Source of the DNA: Sporomusaceae bacterium
GTDB lineage: Bacteria; Bacillota; Negativicutes; UBA1444
NCBI GenBank assembly: GCA_018434355.1
Contig: JAHDPL010000029.1
Location: forward strand, 1-64,000
Direction of reading: 5' to 3'
Length of the DNA: 64,000 nucleotides
Shown here: positions 7,649 through 15,897 of the stretch, one piece after another
Numbering within the stretch: the first letter of the stretch is position 1
Layout: every line of letters starts with the position of its first letter
Notes under the pieces: model-generated
Database searches by the model: none
What the model saw: only the letters and a program-made list of their open reading frames with translations
Told to the model about the DNA's origin: nothing
Made by a program: the position numbers and the translations under genes

Positions 7649-8851
7649 ATGAACCGGAGATTTTTATCTTTGGTTTTTTTGTTTGCGATTTGGCTTGAGA
7701 AGGGAGGCAACGCGAGAACGAAGATGATTGAAGTTCAAGTTAACGTATTTATGGTCATATTGTTGCTTAGTATTGCAGTTCATGCATATTTAAATTTCAA
7801 TCGCAGAGAAAGAGCCCAACAATCTTTCTTTGGCTTGTTGTTATTGGCCATTTTGGTACTGGTGCTGGAAATTTTGAGCGTATTATTAAACTCCCCAGCC
7901 CATCAAAATCTTCTTATGCTGCATAAAATCGTGAATACCGCCGGCTTTGCCATTGCTCCAATGGTTTCCGCCGCTGCGGCCCTGTTCGTTTACCATAGGA
8001 TCAAGCGGCATGCGATGATCAGGCCCGGCAAAACCTATTGGCTGCTTGCACCGTTGCTTGTCAATGCCGTGTTTGCATTGGGCAGTTATCACTATAACTG
8101 GATTTTTCACATCACCAGCGAGAATTTGTACGTACGGGGGCCGCTGTTCTTTGTGTCGCCCATGTCCGTATTCTTCTTTTACGGATTGGCCCTGTGGATT
8201 TTGCATGTTAATCGACGCAAAATCGTCACGGCAGAATTATTTTCCTTGACGTTACTGGCCGTGATGCCTTTGCTGCTGTCGTTATTTCAATTATATTATT
8301 TTGTCTACCTGACGATCTGGAACAGTTTGGCGATTGCAATAACAATCAATTATATGTTCCTTTTGCACAGCCAGACTAGGATCGATCCATTGACGGGCCT
8401 AGGCAACCGGTTGGCGCATGACGAATATCTGGCAAGCATGAGCCGGAAAAGCCAGCTTGTTTTGTCAGTAGTGAACATTGATCTGGACAACTTCAAAAAC
8501 ATCAACAATGCTTATGGACATCACGAAGGAGACCGGGTTTTGCGGGCATTTGCCCAGGAATTGAAGGCCGTGTTCGAAGGTTTTGGCGAGCCAATCAGGG
8601 TCGGCGGCGATGAGTTTATCGTCTGGGTTCACACGAATGACCGGACGCTTATCGAAGGCTATCTCAAGACGCTTACCGCAAAACTTAACGCCGGCAAATC
8701 CAAGCGACGATTGCCGTACCCTGTCAGTTTCAGTTATGGGATAACCGTGTTCAACGATGGTTATAAAGACTTGCAGGAGTTTATCCAGCACAGCGATCGG
8801 TTGATGTATGAGGCCAAACACAGGAAACGCCTCCGTTCGCTGTGGGCATAA
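7649..8851 (+). CDS. Membrane-bound diguanylate cyclase (GGDEF)
   Basis: Makes c-di-GMP from two GTP. Residues 30-230 hold about seven hydrophobic segments (a 7TM sensor-like module of a type also found in histidine kinases), then a complete GGDEF domain: DPLTGLGNRLAHDEYL, NIDLDNFKNINNAYGHHEGD (metal Asp) and RVGGDEFIVW at about residue 318. The inhibitory I-site RxxD that normally lies five residues before GGDEF is absent (the stretch reads EGFGEPIRV). A c-di-GMP-I riboswitch precedes it, so feedback is likely transcriptional or translational. The start is unclear: ATG 7649 has no RBS, and ATG 7724 has GGGAGG but at a long 16-base spacing. Confidence 0.88.
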   Translation: MNRRFLSLVFLFAIWLEKGGNARTKMIEVQVNVFMVILLLSIAVHAYLNFNRRERAQQSFFGLLLLAILVLVLEILSVLLNSPAHQNLLMLHKIVNTAGFAIAPMVSAAAALFVYHRIKRHAMIRPGKTYWLLAPLLVNAVFALGSYHYNWIFHITSENLYVRGPLFFVSPMSVFFFYGLALWILHVNRRKIVTAELFSLTLLAVMPLLLSLFQLYYFVYLTIWNSLAIAITINYMFLLHSQTRIDPLTGLGNRLAHDEYLASMSRKSQLVLSVVNIDLDNFKNINNAYGHHEGDRVLRAFAQELKAVFEGFGEPIRVGGDEFIVWVHTNDRTLIEGYLKTLTAKLNAGKSKRRLPYPVSFSYGITVFNDGYKDLQEFIQHSDRLMYEAKHRKRLRSLWA

Positions 8852-8878
8852 GCCGACAGACAAAGGAGGCGCTTCGGG

Positions 8879-9427
8879 CTAATTGCAGACGGCGGTGCCG
8901 CGGCGCATATAATCGATCAGTTCCTTCATGCGGCCCTCGCGACCTTCGATTTCTAGCATCTTGATGACCAACATGCCGCGTCCGAGTTTTTCATAATATA
9001 CGCCATCATATTTGTCGGGGCTTGGTTTGCCGATCATGGCATCAGGTGGCGGCTGACGCTTGACGATGAACAGGGTGCCGCCAAAAAACTCGAATCGTCC
9101 CTGATAGTTCGGATTGCTCTGCAGACGTTTTTCTTCGTTGCGGATGTCTTTGGCAATCGTTTCTTCGTAGCCTTGATCGACCATCGGCGCCGGTTGTGTC
9201 ATACCGACATAGGAATAGGTGACCGACGATTCGATATAGCCGTTCGCATTCTTTTTCACTGCAGTAAATGAATGTTGGCGGAGGGGATCCTGATCGATCT
9301 GGGTCGGAGTAGAACTGGCCGAATACATCGGCGGAATCGGCAGTTCTCTGCTGGACGCCGCGGCGACGGTGAATACGGAGAAAAGCAAACCGAGGGCCAG
9401 CAAACAGGAGACGATGCGCAGTTTCAT
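8879..9427 (-). CDS. Exported protein, function unknown
   Basis: 182 residues with a signal peptide (hydrophobic residues 5-22, probable cleavage after VAAASS or nearby). The mature region contains FTAVKKNANGYIESSVTYSYVGMTQPA and a C-terminal IEGREGRMKELIDYMRRGTAVCN; no known domain is recognised. AGGAGG lies just before its ATG. It is encoded 12 bases downstream of the LamG protein on the same strand and is probably cotranscribed with it. It converges with the diguanylate cyclase gene. Confidence 0.72.
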   Translation of the reverse strand: MKLRIVSCLLALGLLFSVFTVAAASSRELPIPPMYSASSTPTQIDQDPLRQHSFTAVKKNANGYIESSVTYSYVGMTQPAPMVDQGYEETIAKDIRNEEKRLQSNPNYQGRFEFFGGTLFIVKRQPPPDAMIGKPSPDKYDGVYYEKLGRGMLVIKMLEIEGREGRMKELIDYMRRGTAVCN

Positions 9428-9439
9428 AAGATAACCTCC

Positions 9440-10189
9440 TCAGCGTTGATTGAATAGCAGACTGACTTCAGCGGCGGACAAGGCGCGTTTGTAGATCCGC
9501 AGATCGTCGATTGCGCCGTCCAGCGGGTTTTTCCCTCCCGGCAGACCTCCTACATATAAGCGACCGGCAGTATCGTCGCGAAACTTTTTGCCGTCGCGAT
9601 CTTTGGCGGTGACAGAGATTTCTTTGTTTCCGTTAATATATATAGCAATCGCATCGCCGTCAAAAACCAGCGTGACCAAAGACCAAGCCGAATGCAGCTC
9701 ATAACTGCCAACGCCGCTGGTTCCGCCGATCGGCTCAAAGCCGTTCGTCATCTGGGCGGCGGAAAAAATAATGTCATGGGTTCCCTGAGCTTTCAGGCGA
9801 AATTGATAGTCTCCCCAGTTTTTCTGTTGGTCGGTGTTTTCTTTGGCGACCAGGGTGGCGTCCGGGTTGCGGCCGGCATCGTCGGATGCCAGTTTCAGCC
9901 ACAATGAAATACTGAACTGGCCGCCTAGGTTCAAAGATGGTGAAGCAGGAATCTGGACATAGCCTCCGCTAAACATCGCGTAACGCCCGATGGCGCCGCC
10001 GTCGACAAAAGAAATGTTGCCATTGGCTGTTCCGTGATTGTTGTTGCCGGAAATGTCGCGAAAATCACCGTCGAGTTTCCAGTGCAGGACGAGTGACGGG
10101 TCTGGCGCCGCCGCAGCGCCGCCTGTACTCAGCAGTACGAACAAACAAGTCAATACACAGAAAAAGCGCAGTTGACGGTAACGGTTCAT
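9440..10189 (-). CDS. Exported LamG (concanavalin-like) domain protein
   Basis: About 250 residues. A signal peptide ends at STGGAAAA; the rest is one LamG/Laminin_G_3 jellyroll beginning LVLHWKLDGDFRDISGNNNHGTANG and ending LDGAIDDLRIYKRALSAAEVSLLF, the classic LamG signature. Such domains bind carbohydrates or proteins at the cell surface. The ATG at 10189 has GAAGGG before it; the frame continues upstream to 10255 without an RBS. The pair with the exported protein downstream suggests an envelope or surface role. Confidence 0.85.
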   Translation of the reverse strand: MNRYRQLRFFCVLTCLFVLLSTGGAAAAPDPSLVLHWKLDGDFRDISGNNNHGTANGNISFVDGGAIGRYAMFSGGYVQIPASPSLNLGGQFSISLWLKLASDDAGRNPDATLVAKENTDQQKNWGDYQFRLKAQGTHDIIFSAAQMTNGFEPIGGTSGVGSYELHSAWSLVTLVFDGDAIAIYINGNKEISVTAKDRDGKKFRDDTAGRLYVGGLPGGKNPLDGAIDDLRIYKRALSAAEVSLLFNQR

Positions 10190-10327
10190 AAAATCCCTTC
10201 TTTCCCTTAGAATGCTAGACGTGTGTAAATGGCGATCATCATATAGTTGAAGCATAGCGAACAGCCGATTCTTCTGTCAAGAAAAAACTGAAAAAAGTGA
10301 ACGCTTCAGCAAAAGGGAGTGACGATA

Positions 10328-10516
10328 GTGAAAAAGACGACGAAGGTTATGGAATTGACTCCTGGAATGGTAGTGGCGCGTTGCGTAACGGACATCAATG
10401 GGAAAGTGGTTTTATCGGAAGGGGCAGTGATTTCGGAACGGACCATCAAACGTCTGCAATCGTGGGACATTGCCGAGGTATGCATCAAGTGCTCACGAGA
10501 CGACTTCGAGGCATAA
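10328..10516 (+). CDS. Small protein with an HD-GYP-associated GMVxA motif
   Basis: About 62 residues: MELTPGMVVARCVTDINGKVVLSEGAVISERTIKRLQSWDIAEV. The pattern LTPGM-hh-A-x2-V-x-D-x2-G-x-hh-x3-G matches the accessory segment that precedes or follows HD-GYP domains, and it closely resembles the C-terminal tail of the degenerate HD-GYP regulator at 41.4 kb in this window. Here it stands alone. The GTG at 10328 has AGGGAG eight bases upstream; a GTG at 10319 overlaps that RBS. The function is unknown. Confidence 0.65.
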   Translation: MKKTTKVMELTPGMVVARCVTDINGKVVLSEGAVISERTIKRLQSWDIAEVCIKCSRDDFEA

Positions 10517-10530
10517 GCAAAAATAGCGCG

Positions 10531-10557
10531 TTGACAGGAAAACAAAATTGATATAAT
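10531..10557 (+). promoter_or_regulatory. Promoter of the universal stress protein gene
   Basis: TTGACA (10531-10536) and TATAAT (10552-10557), both perfect but spaced by 15 bases. The TG one base before TATAAT makes it an extended -10, which can compensate for the short spacer. Confidence 0.7.
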
Positions 10558-10608
10558 GTTTAATTGAGAGGCAATTCGGATAATATTTTATTGGGGAGGT
10601 GTATTGAA

Positions 10609-11070
10609 ATGGCACGACCCAAGAAAATCCTGGTGGCATTCGATGGTTCGCCTCACAGTAAACATGCGCTTGACTGGGCAATCGAACTGAGCCAATTGGC
10701 CAGGGGAACCATCACCGTGGTTTATGTTTCCGAACCGATGATCTTCACATCGATGTATGGTGGAGAAGGCGGCGGCGAGATCGGCAAGACCAAGATCGTT
10801 CAGGAAATGCTTGCTGAAATCGCGGACAAGGAAAAGAAAATGCTCGAAGAAGCCAAGGTGTATTGCGAAAACCGCGCGGTTAACGTCAAAGTGGAACTCT
10901 TGCACGGCAATATTGCGCAAACGATTATCAATTATGCAAAAGAACACCAGATGGAACTGATCATTGCCGGAACCAAGGGACATGGCGCACTGGAAGAACT
11001 GCTGATGGGCAGTGTGACCAGAAACCTTGTCAGTTTGGCGCACATTCCGGTATTGGTTGTCAAAGAGTAG
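10609..11070 (+). CDS. Universal stress protein (UspA family)
   Basis: A 153-residue single-domain USP. The N-terminal KKILVAFDGSPHSKHALDWAIEL and the ATP-binding C-terminal motif IIAGTKGHGALEELLMGSVTRNLVSLAHIPVLVV (G-x2-G-x9-G-S/T) are intact, so it is of the ATP-binding class. ATG 10609 follows GGGGAGGT. It is monocistronic, between its own strong promoter and a terminator. Its role is general stress or starvation survival; partner unknown. Confidence 0.93.
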   Translation: MARPKKILVAFDGSPHSKHALDWAIELSQLARGTITVVYVSEPMIFTSMYGGEGGGEIGKTKIVQEMLAEIADKEKKMLEEAKVYCENRAVNVKVELLHGNIAQTIINYAKEHQMELIIAGTKGHGALEELLMGSVTRNLVSLAHIPVLVVKE

Positions 11071-11078
11071 CAACAATC

Positions 11079-11120
11079 AAAGAAAGACTCCCGGCCGCAT
11101 GGTCGGGAGTCTTTCTTTTT
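11079..11120 (+). terminator. Intrinsic terminator after usp
   Basis: A perfect 15-base inverted repeat (AAAGAAAGACTCCCG and its complement) around a ten-base loop, ending in a T tract. Confidence 0.9.
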
Positions 11121-11136
11121 CGATTGGCAAACAGGC

Positions 11137-11164
11137 TTGCGCAATCTCAATGAAGATGTATAAT
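11137..11164 (+). promoter_or_regulatory. Promoter of the class III aminotransferase gene
   Basis: TTGCGC (11137-11142), 16 bases, TATAAT (11159-11164), 43 bases before the ATG. Confidence 0.6.
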
Positions 11165-11207
11165 TATTAACAATGGATAAAATAAAACTCGCGAACGGAG
11201 GCGGAAC

Positions 11208-12416
11208 ATGAACAAGAAGTCACTAAGCAATACCCAGGAACTGCTGGCGGAAGCAAAGCGGTCGATCCTGTTCACCACGGTGCGGCCGGAAGTGGTGATG
11301 GAAAAAGGCGAAGGCTTGTATCTGTGGGATACTGACGGGAAAAAATATCTCGATTTTGTCGGCGGGTGGGCAGTGACGTCATTGGGGCACAGTCCGGCGG
11401 TCATCGCAAAGGCGTTGACGCGGCAGAGCGAAGTTCTCGTGAATGCCAGTCCGAGTTTTTTTAACATACCAATGATTGAATATGCACGGCTGCTTGTAGA
11501 CCATACTTGTTTTGATCGGGTGTTTTTTGCCAGTAGTGGCGCCGAAGCCAACGAAGGCGCGATAAAACTGGCGCGAAAATATGGCTCGTTGTATCGTGAC
11601 GGCGCTTTTGAAATCATTACCACCGTCAATAGCTTTCACGGGCGGACACTGGCCACGATGTCGGCAACAGGCAAAAAGAAATGGGAAAATCTTTTTGAAC
11701 CGAAAGTGCCGGGGTTCACCCATGTACCGCTGAATGACTTTGCGGCGCTAAAGGCGGCGGTCAATGACAGGACCTGCGCCGTGATGCTGGAACCGATTCA
11801 GGGCGAAGGCGGCGTGTTCGAGGTAGCTTCCGACTATATCCGGCAGCTGCGCAAGCTTTGCGACGAGCAGGGTATCCTGCTGATCTTCGATGAAGTTCAG
11901 ACCGGGTTGGCGCGCACAGGAAAATTGTTTGCTTATGAACATTACGGCGTGGAGCCGGATGTGATGACGCTGGCAAAAGGAATTGGCGGCGGCTTTCCGC
12001 TGGCTGCGCTGCTGGTCAAGGAACGGTTCAACATCTTCGAGGCAGGCGACCAGGGCGGAACTTACTCCGGACAACCGCTTGCGATGGCGGTCGGGTTGGC
12101 GGTGATGCAGGAGGTTTTGGCGAAAAAACTGGCGGACAATGCAGCAATGCAGGGTGAGTACATCCAGAAAAAACTTCACGAATTGGCCGCGCGTTTCCAG
12201 CTGACTAACATCCGAGGCAAAGGCTTGTTGATCGCGTTTGATTTGCCGACGGAGCAAGGCGCTGCAGTGGTGGCTGCCTGTCTGCGTCAGGGTCTGCTTG
12301 TCAATTCGCCGCAACCGGCCATGATCCGGCTGATGCCGGCGTTGATAGTCACTACTGCAGAAATCGATGCGATGACGCAAATCCTGGCAAATGTTCTGCA
12401 GGAAGTCCTGGGCTGA
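11208..12416 (+). CDS. Class III PLP aminotransferase (acetylornithine aminotransferase-like)
   Basis: 402 residues, fold-type I PLP enzyme. Visible: YLDFVGGWAVTSLGH, the SSGAEANEGAIKLAR cofactor-phosphate loop, the FHGRTLATMSATGK substrate region, EPIQGEGG, the IFDEVQTGLARTGK Asp, and the Schiff-base lysine in TLAKGIGGGFP. The closest family is ArgD/succinylornithine transaminase, which moves the amino group of N-acetylornithine to 2-oxoglutarate. No arginine genes are nearby, so 4-aminobutyrate, ornithine or another omega-amino acid are alternative substrates. The RBS is GGAGGCGG. Confidence 0.87.
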   Translation: MNKKSLSNTQELLAEAKRSILFTTVRPEVVMEKGEGLYLWDTDGKKYLDFVGGWAVTSLGHSPAVIAKALTRQSEVLVNASPSFFNIPMIEYARLLVDHTCFDRVFFASSGAEANEGAIKLARKYGSLYRDGAFEIITTVNSFHGRTLATMSATGKKKWENLFEPKVPGFTHVPLNDFAALKAAVNDRTCAVMLEPIQGEGGVFEVASDYIRQLRKLCDEQGILLIFDEVQTGLARTGKLFAYEHYGVEPDVMTLAKGIGGGFPLAALLVKERFNIFEAGDQGGTYSGQPLAMAVGLAVMQEVLAKKLADNAAMQGEYIQKKLHELAARFQLTNIRGKGLLIAFDLPTEQGAAVVAACLRQGLLVNSPQPAMIRLMPALIVTTAEIDAMTQILANVLQEVLG

Positions 12417-12509
12417 TTATTTGGCAGATTTTTTCGGTGCGGCGCAGCAGCGCGTGATATACTTAGCATAGCTTTCATACGAAATGTTTTGAGGTTTGCG
12501 ATAAGAAAA

Positions 12510-13358
12510 ATGACGAACGAATCGGTAAAATACTGGCGGTTGGCTCATCTGGCGGGAGTGGAACTGTTGCGGGCGAAATACACGACACAGGTATTTTCCC
12601 GACACATTCATGAAGGGTATGCCTTGGGCGTGATCGAGCAAGGGGCGTTGGCGTTTTCCTATCGCGGTGGACGGCTGATTGCGCCTGCAGGATCGGTAAA
12701 CCTGGTGATTCCCGGCGAAGCCCATGATGGGCAGGCGGCAACGACGGCCGGATGGTCTTACCGGATGTTTTACCTGAATTCGGATTTATTGGAGCAAGCG
12801 ACCTATGAGCTGTTTGGTAAAGAACGCCGTCCGTACTTTTCGGCCGGCGTTCTTTATGACTCTGAATTGGCCCGGCAAATCCTGCTGACTCACCGTTGCA
12901 TGGAGACGTCCGAAAATACAGCATTGGAGCAGAATTCACGATTGGTTTCGTTACTTGCCGCGTTTATTTCCAGACACTCCGAGCAAAGCGCCGAGCAGGG
13001 TGAACCGCGAAAAGATGCGCGTGCGGTGGAGCTGGTGCGACAATACATTGAGGAACATTACGCCGAAAACATCATGCTGCAAAATCTTGTCCAGACATCT
13101 CATCTGAGCGGTTTTCATTTGATTCGCCTATTTAGGAGCACGGTCGGCGTACCGCCGCATGTTTTCCTGAAACAAGTTCGTATTCGCCGGGCCAGCCAGT
13201 TTATCGCTCAGGGAATGACACTGGCGGAGGCGGCGCAGACTGCGGGATTTGTCGATCAGAGCCATTTTACCCGCCAATTCAAGCAGATTACCGGAATCAC
13301 TCCCCGGCAATATAGCAATTCCATACAATACGGGGTCGCTTCACATACGATAATATGA
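12510..13358 (+). CDS. AraC-family transcriptional regulator
   Basis: About 282 residues: an N-terminal cupin-type sensing domain (HIHEGYALGVIEQGALAFSYRGGRLIAPAGSVNLVIPGEAHDG) and a C-terminal double helix-turn-helix (LVQTSHLSGFHLIRLFRSTVGVPPHVFLKQVRIRRASQFIAQGMTLAEAAQTAGFVDQSHFTRQFKQITGITPRQY). This arrangement is common in AraC regulators that control exporters and metabolic genes. ATG 12510 is chosen; a TTG at 12489 in frame is possible and neither has a strong RBS. The adjacent B3/B4 protein gene, 40 bases downstream, may be cotranscribed. Confidence 0.9.
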   Translation: MTNESVKYWRLAHLAGVELLRAKYTTQVFSRHIHEGYALGVIEQGALAFSYRGGRLIAPAGSVNLVIPGEAHDGQAATTAGWSYRMFYLNSDLLEQATYELFGKERRPYFSAGVLYDSELARQILLTHRCMETSENTALEQNSRLVSLLAAFISRHSEQSAEQGEPRKDARAVELVRQYIEEHYAENIMLQNLVQTSHLSGFHLIRLFRSTVGVPPHVFLKQVRIRRASQFIAQGMTLAEAAQTAGFVDQSHFTRQFKQITGITPRQYSNSIQYGVASHTII

Positions 13359-13398
13359 CAGCGGATAAAAAATCGTATAGGCAAGGAGATGAGCCCTA

Positions 13399-14067
13399 AT
13401 GTTACAAGTGAGCGAAATGTGGCGGCAGTCATTCCCCGGCGCAAGCGTCGGCTTGCTGGTTCTCGACCAGGTGAGCAATCCGGCCTTCAGTGAGGCGCTG
13501 GAGGAACAGAAGCGCGCCGTGGAGCAGGGGCTGCGCGAGAGATTCGTTGACCGGCAAAGTTTAATCAACGATCCGGTCATGTGCGCTTATGCCGGCTATT
13601 ACAAGAAGTTTGGCAAGACCTATCATGTGCAGCAACAACTGGACTCGGTCATTTTCAAAGGGAAGAGCATCCCGGCGGTGGCGGGGTTGGTCGAGGCGAT
13701 GTTCATGGCCGAACTGAACAGCGGTCTGTTGACGGCGGGACATGATTGGCAGGCGTTGCAACATCCGTTGACGCTAGATGTGACTGGCCCGGATGAGCAG
13801 TATGTGCTGATGAACGGAAACCTGCAGGTTGTAAAGCAAAACGACATGAGAATCAGCGATGCTGCCGGCATCATTTCAAGTATCATTTGCGGTCCGGATC
13901 AACGTACTTGCATCTTGCCGAGCACACAAAAGGTCGCCTATGTTGTCTACGCACCGGCGGGGATTGGGCAAGAGGCGGTTTTTCAACACCTGTCGGAAAT
14001 TCATAGCTATGTGAACTTGTTTTGCAAGCATGCAGCGGTGGCATTGCAACAGGTTTATATCGCCTGA
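13399..14067 (+). CDS. B3/B4 tRNA-binding-domain protein (PheT-like)
   Basis: A 222-residue protein of the COG3382 type, a free-standing B3/B4 domain like the one in the beta subunit of phenylalanyl-tRNA synthetase. Diagnostic segments: NDPVMCAYAGYYKKFGKTYHVQQQLDSVIFKGKSIPAVAGLVEAMFMAELNSGLLTAGHD and CGPDQRTCILPSTQKVAYVVYAPAGI. B3/B4 domains in synthetases take part in tRNA or editing-site interactions, but the free-standing family has no settled role. RBS AAGGAGATG precedes the ATG. It lies behind an AraC regulator gene. Confidence 0.85.
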   Translation: MLQVSEMWRQSFPGASVGLLVLDQVSNPAFSEALEEQKRAVEQGLRERFVDRQSLINDPVMCAYAGYYKKFGKTYHVQQQLDSVIFKGKSIPAVAGLVEAMFMAELNSGLLTAGHDWQALQHPLTLDVTGPDEQYVLMNGNLQVVKQNDMRISDAAGIISSIICGPDQRTCILPSTQKVAYVVYAPAGIGQEAVFQHLSEIHSYVNLFCKHAAVALQQVYIA

Positions 14068-14104
14068 TTTATGCTGCAATTGCCCAAGGTTCAGCAAAAA
14101 ATAT

Positions 14105-14148
14105 ACTGAAACAGAAAAGGCTTCCGGCCAGTGATGGCAGGGAAGCCT
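14105..14148 (-). terminator. Terminator of the MBL-fold gene, probably bidirectional
   Basis: AGGCTTCC...GGAAGCCT with an inner GCCA/TGGC helix. On the minus strand it is followed by TTTTCTGTTT, so it mainly serves the MBL gene; it may also stop the plus-strand B3/B4 transcript. Confidence 0.7.
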
Positions 14149-14248
14149 CTTCATTCGTTCAGGGTAAAGAATTTTTCCGGCGACAAATTCGTCTAAGTGT
14201 TTTCGCAGAGGATGGCGATAATTTGTGGAATGCACAGGGAGAAGCTGC

Positions 14249-15007
14249 TTACTTTCCGAATGAAAGCGTTTCGCCATCGGCAGGAATCGACAGGCGGTCT
14301 CGCAATGGGTGGTTGGCAAAATAGCGCTGGAAATCTTCGCGGGTTTCCAGGCAGTGATTGATTGAATCCAGATGGACGATGACGACGTGGCTGGTGGGGG
14401 AAAAACGCAGGACGCTTTCCGCATCCGCCGCTGTCATGGTGATTGGGTCGCCAACCACAAAGCGGGCACCGCCGCCATTGACGACGATGACGTCCGGTTG
14501 GCAGCGGTCGAGTGCAGTTTCCACCTCGTTACAATAAATGGTATCGCCGGCGATATATAAACTCGGTTCAGTAGCAGTGGACAGCACAAAGCCGGAAACC
14601 GGCGCCATTTTTTCGCCGATTTCTCCTGTGCCGTGCCGACCGCCGGTTCGTTTCAGTTGGATGCCTTCCCAGACAAAAATATCGTCTATCGGCAGTACGA
14701 CAGAAAAGCCGAGTTCTTTCAGTTTCGCTTCATCAGCCGGTTGACAGAGCAACGGTTTATGCTTGGGCAGTAGCTGCGCAGCGGCATCATCAAAGTGGTC
14801 GCGGTGCGTGTGGGTCAATAGGACGGTATCCAGGAGTTCCAGATAATTGGTTGGGGCGGTTAGCGGCGTCAATGGGTTGCGTCGGTCGTTCGCCGAGTTG
14901 ATGATCGGCGGCATGGCTGCCTGCTCGCTGAGCATCGGGTCGACCAGCAAGGTTTTGCCGCCGTATTCGATTAACAGAGTCGCATGGCGCAATAACTGGA
15001 TTTTCAT
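14249..15007 (-). CDS. MBL-fold metallo-hydrolase
   Basis: About 253 residues of a cytoplasmic metallo-beta-lactamase fold: LLVDPML, the metal motif THTHRDHFDD (HxHxDH variant), AGDTIYCNE and the late His in VVIVHLDSINHC. It most resembles the UlaG/UPF0173-like L-ascorbate-6-P lactonase-type branch, but the substrate is not known. ATG 15007 (not the TTG just before) has AGAGGGG ten bases upstream. It is followed by a hairpin terminator on its strand. The TauE-type permease gene lies upstream on the same strand. Confidence 0.87.
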   Translation of the reverse strand: MKIQLLRHATLLIEYGGKTLLVDPMLSEQAAMPPIINSANDRRNPLTPLTAPTNYLELLDTVLLTHTHRDHFDDAAAQLLPKHKPLLCQPADEAKLKELGFSVVLPIDDIFVWEGIQLKRTGGRHGTGEIGEKMAPVSGFVLSTATEPSLYIAGDTIYCNEVETALDRCQPDVIVVNGGGARFVVGDPITMTAADAESVLRFSPTSHVVIVHLDSINHCLETREDFQRYFANHPLRDRLSIPADGETLSFGK

Positions 15008-15049
15008 CAATGATGCACCCCTCTTTTTTATAATTTAAATTTTTGCTGA

Positions 15050-15793
15050 TTATGATTTGGACAGGACGGACCAGATCATTGCCAAACTGCTCAACAAGAC
15101 CATGATCAGTGAGCACTTGCGCAGGGTCGTCGCACTGATTCGGGCAAACATCCGCTCGCCGGCGTAGAATCCGATAGCCAGGGCTGGCACGGCAAGCAGT
15201 GTGTAGAGCCACAGGTCGCCAAAACGCAGGGTTCCGGCGATATAAGAAAATACAATCGAGGCCAGGTTGATCAACAAAAAATAACGGGTCAGGTTTGCCC
15301 GAAACTCCACTCGGTTGTTTTCGGCATTGGCGTTCAGGTAATACAATACGATCGGCGGACCATTGATGCCGGTGGTGGTCGACAAAAAGCCGCTGAACAG
15401 TCCAATCAGGCTTTCGGCGAATTTGTTGTGACGCAGCGGCAGAGAAAAGTTTTTCCAGAGCAGGCCGGTAAACAGCAGAAGCAGAACAGCGATGAATAAT
15501 TTCAAGCCGTCATTGCTGATTCGGGTCATTACATAAGCGCCGGGGATGGCGCCGATGATGCTGGCGGCGGCGATGAAAAAAATCGCCCGAAAGTCGCCTT
15601 GATTGCGGGTGGCACGGAATAAAAACAGGCGGATAATCAGGCCGGTCAACATCACCAGCATGACCGTTTCTTTGGCGCCAAGCACCAGGGCCAACAGCGG
15701 CGCTGTAATGATAGCGTAGCCAAAGCCGGTGACCGTCTGCAAAAAACTCGACAGTATGAAGACACAAAAAATATAGGTTTCGGTGATGGCCAA
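15050..15793 (-). CDS. TauE/SafE-family anion permease
   Basis: About 248 residues with eight hydrophobic segments. TVTGFGYAIITAPLLALVLG and FSGFLSTTTGINGPPIVLYYL are the two repeats characteristic of TauE/SafE (COG0730) permeases, which move sulfite, sulfoacetate or other organosulfur anions. TTG 15793 is the likely start because GGGAGG lies five bases upstream; the frame extends to 15850 without an RBS. No sulfur genes flank it, so the substrate stays open. Confidence 0.87.
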   Translation of the reverse strand: MAITETYIFCVFILSSFLQTVTGFGYAIITAPLLALVLGAKETVMLVMLTGLIIRLFLFRATRNQGDFRAIFFIAAASIIGAIPGAYVMTRISNDGLKLFIAVLLLLFTGLLWKNFSLPLRHNKFAESLIGLFSGFLSTTTGINGPPIVLYYLNANAENNRVEFRANLTRYFLLINLASIVFSYIAGTLRFGDLWLYTLLAVPALAIGFYAGERMFARISATTLRKCSLIMVLLSSLAMIWSVLSKS

Positions 15794-15897
15794 GCGGGCC
15801 TCCCTGTTTCCTGAAAATCGGCGACAACCGGGTTTGCAGGAAAAAATCATGCATTGCGAGAAACTATCCTTATCCGATAGGGCAAAGGAGAATGTTC

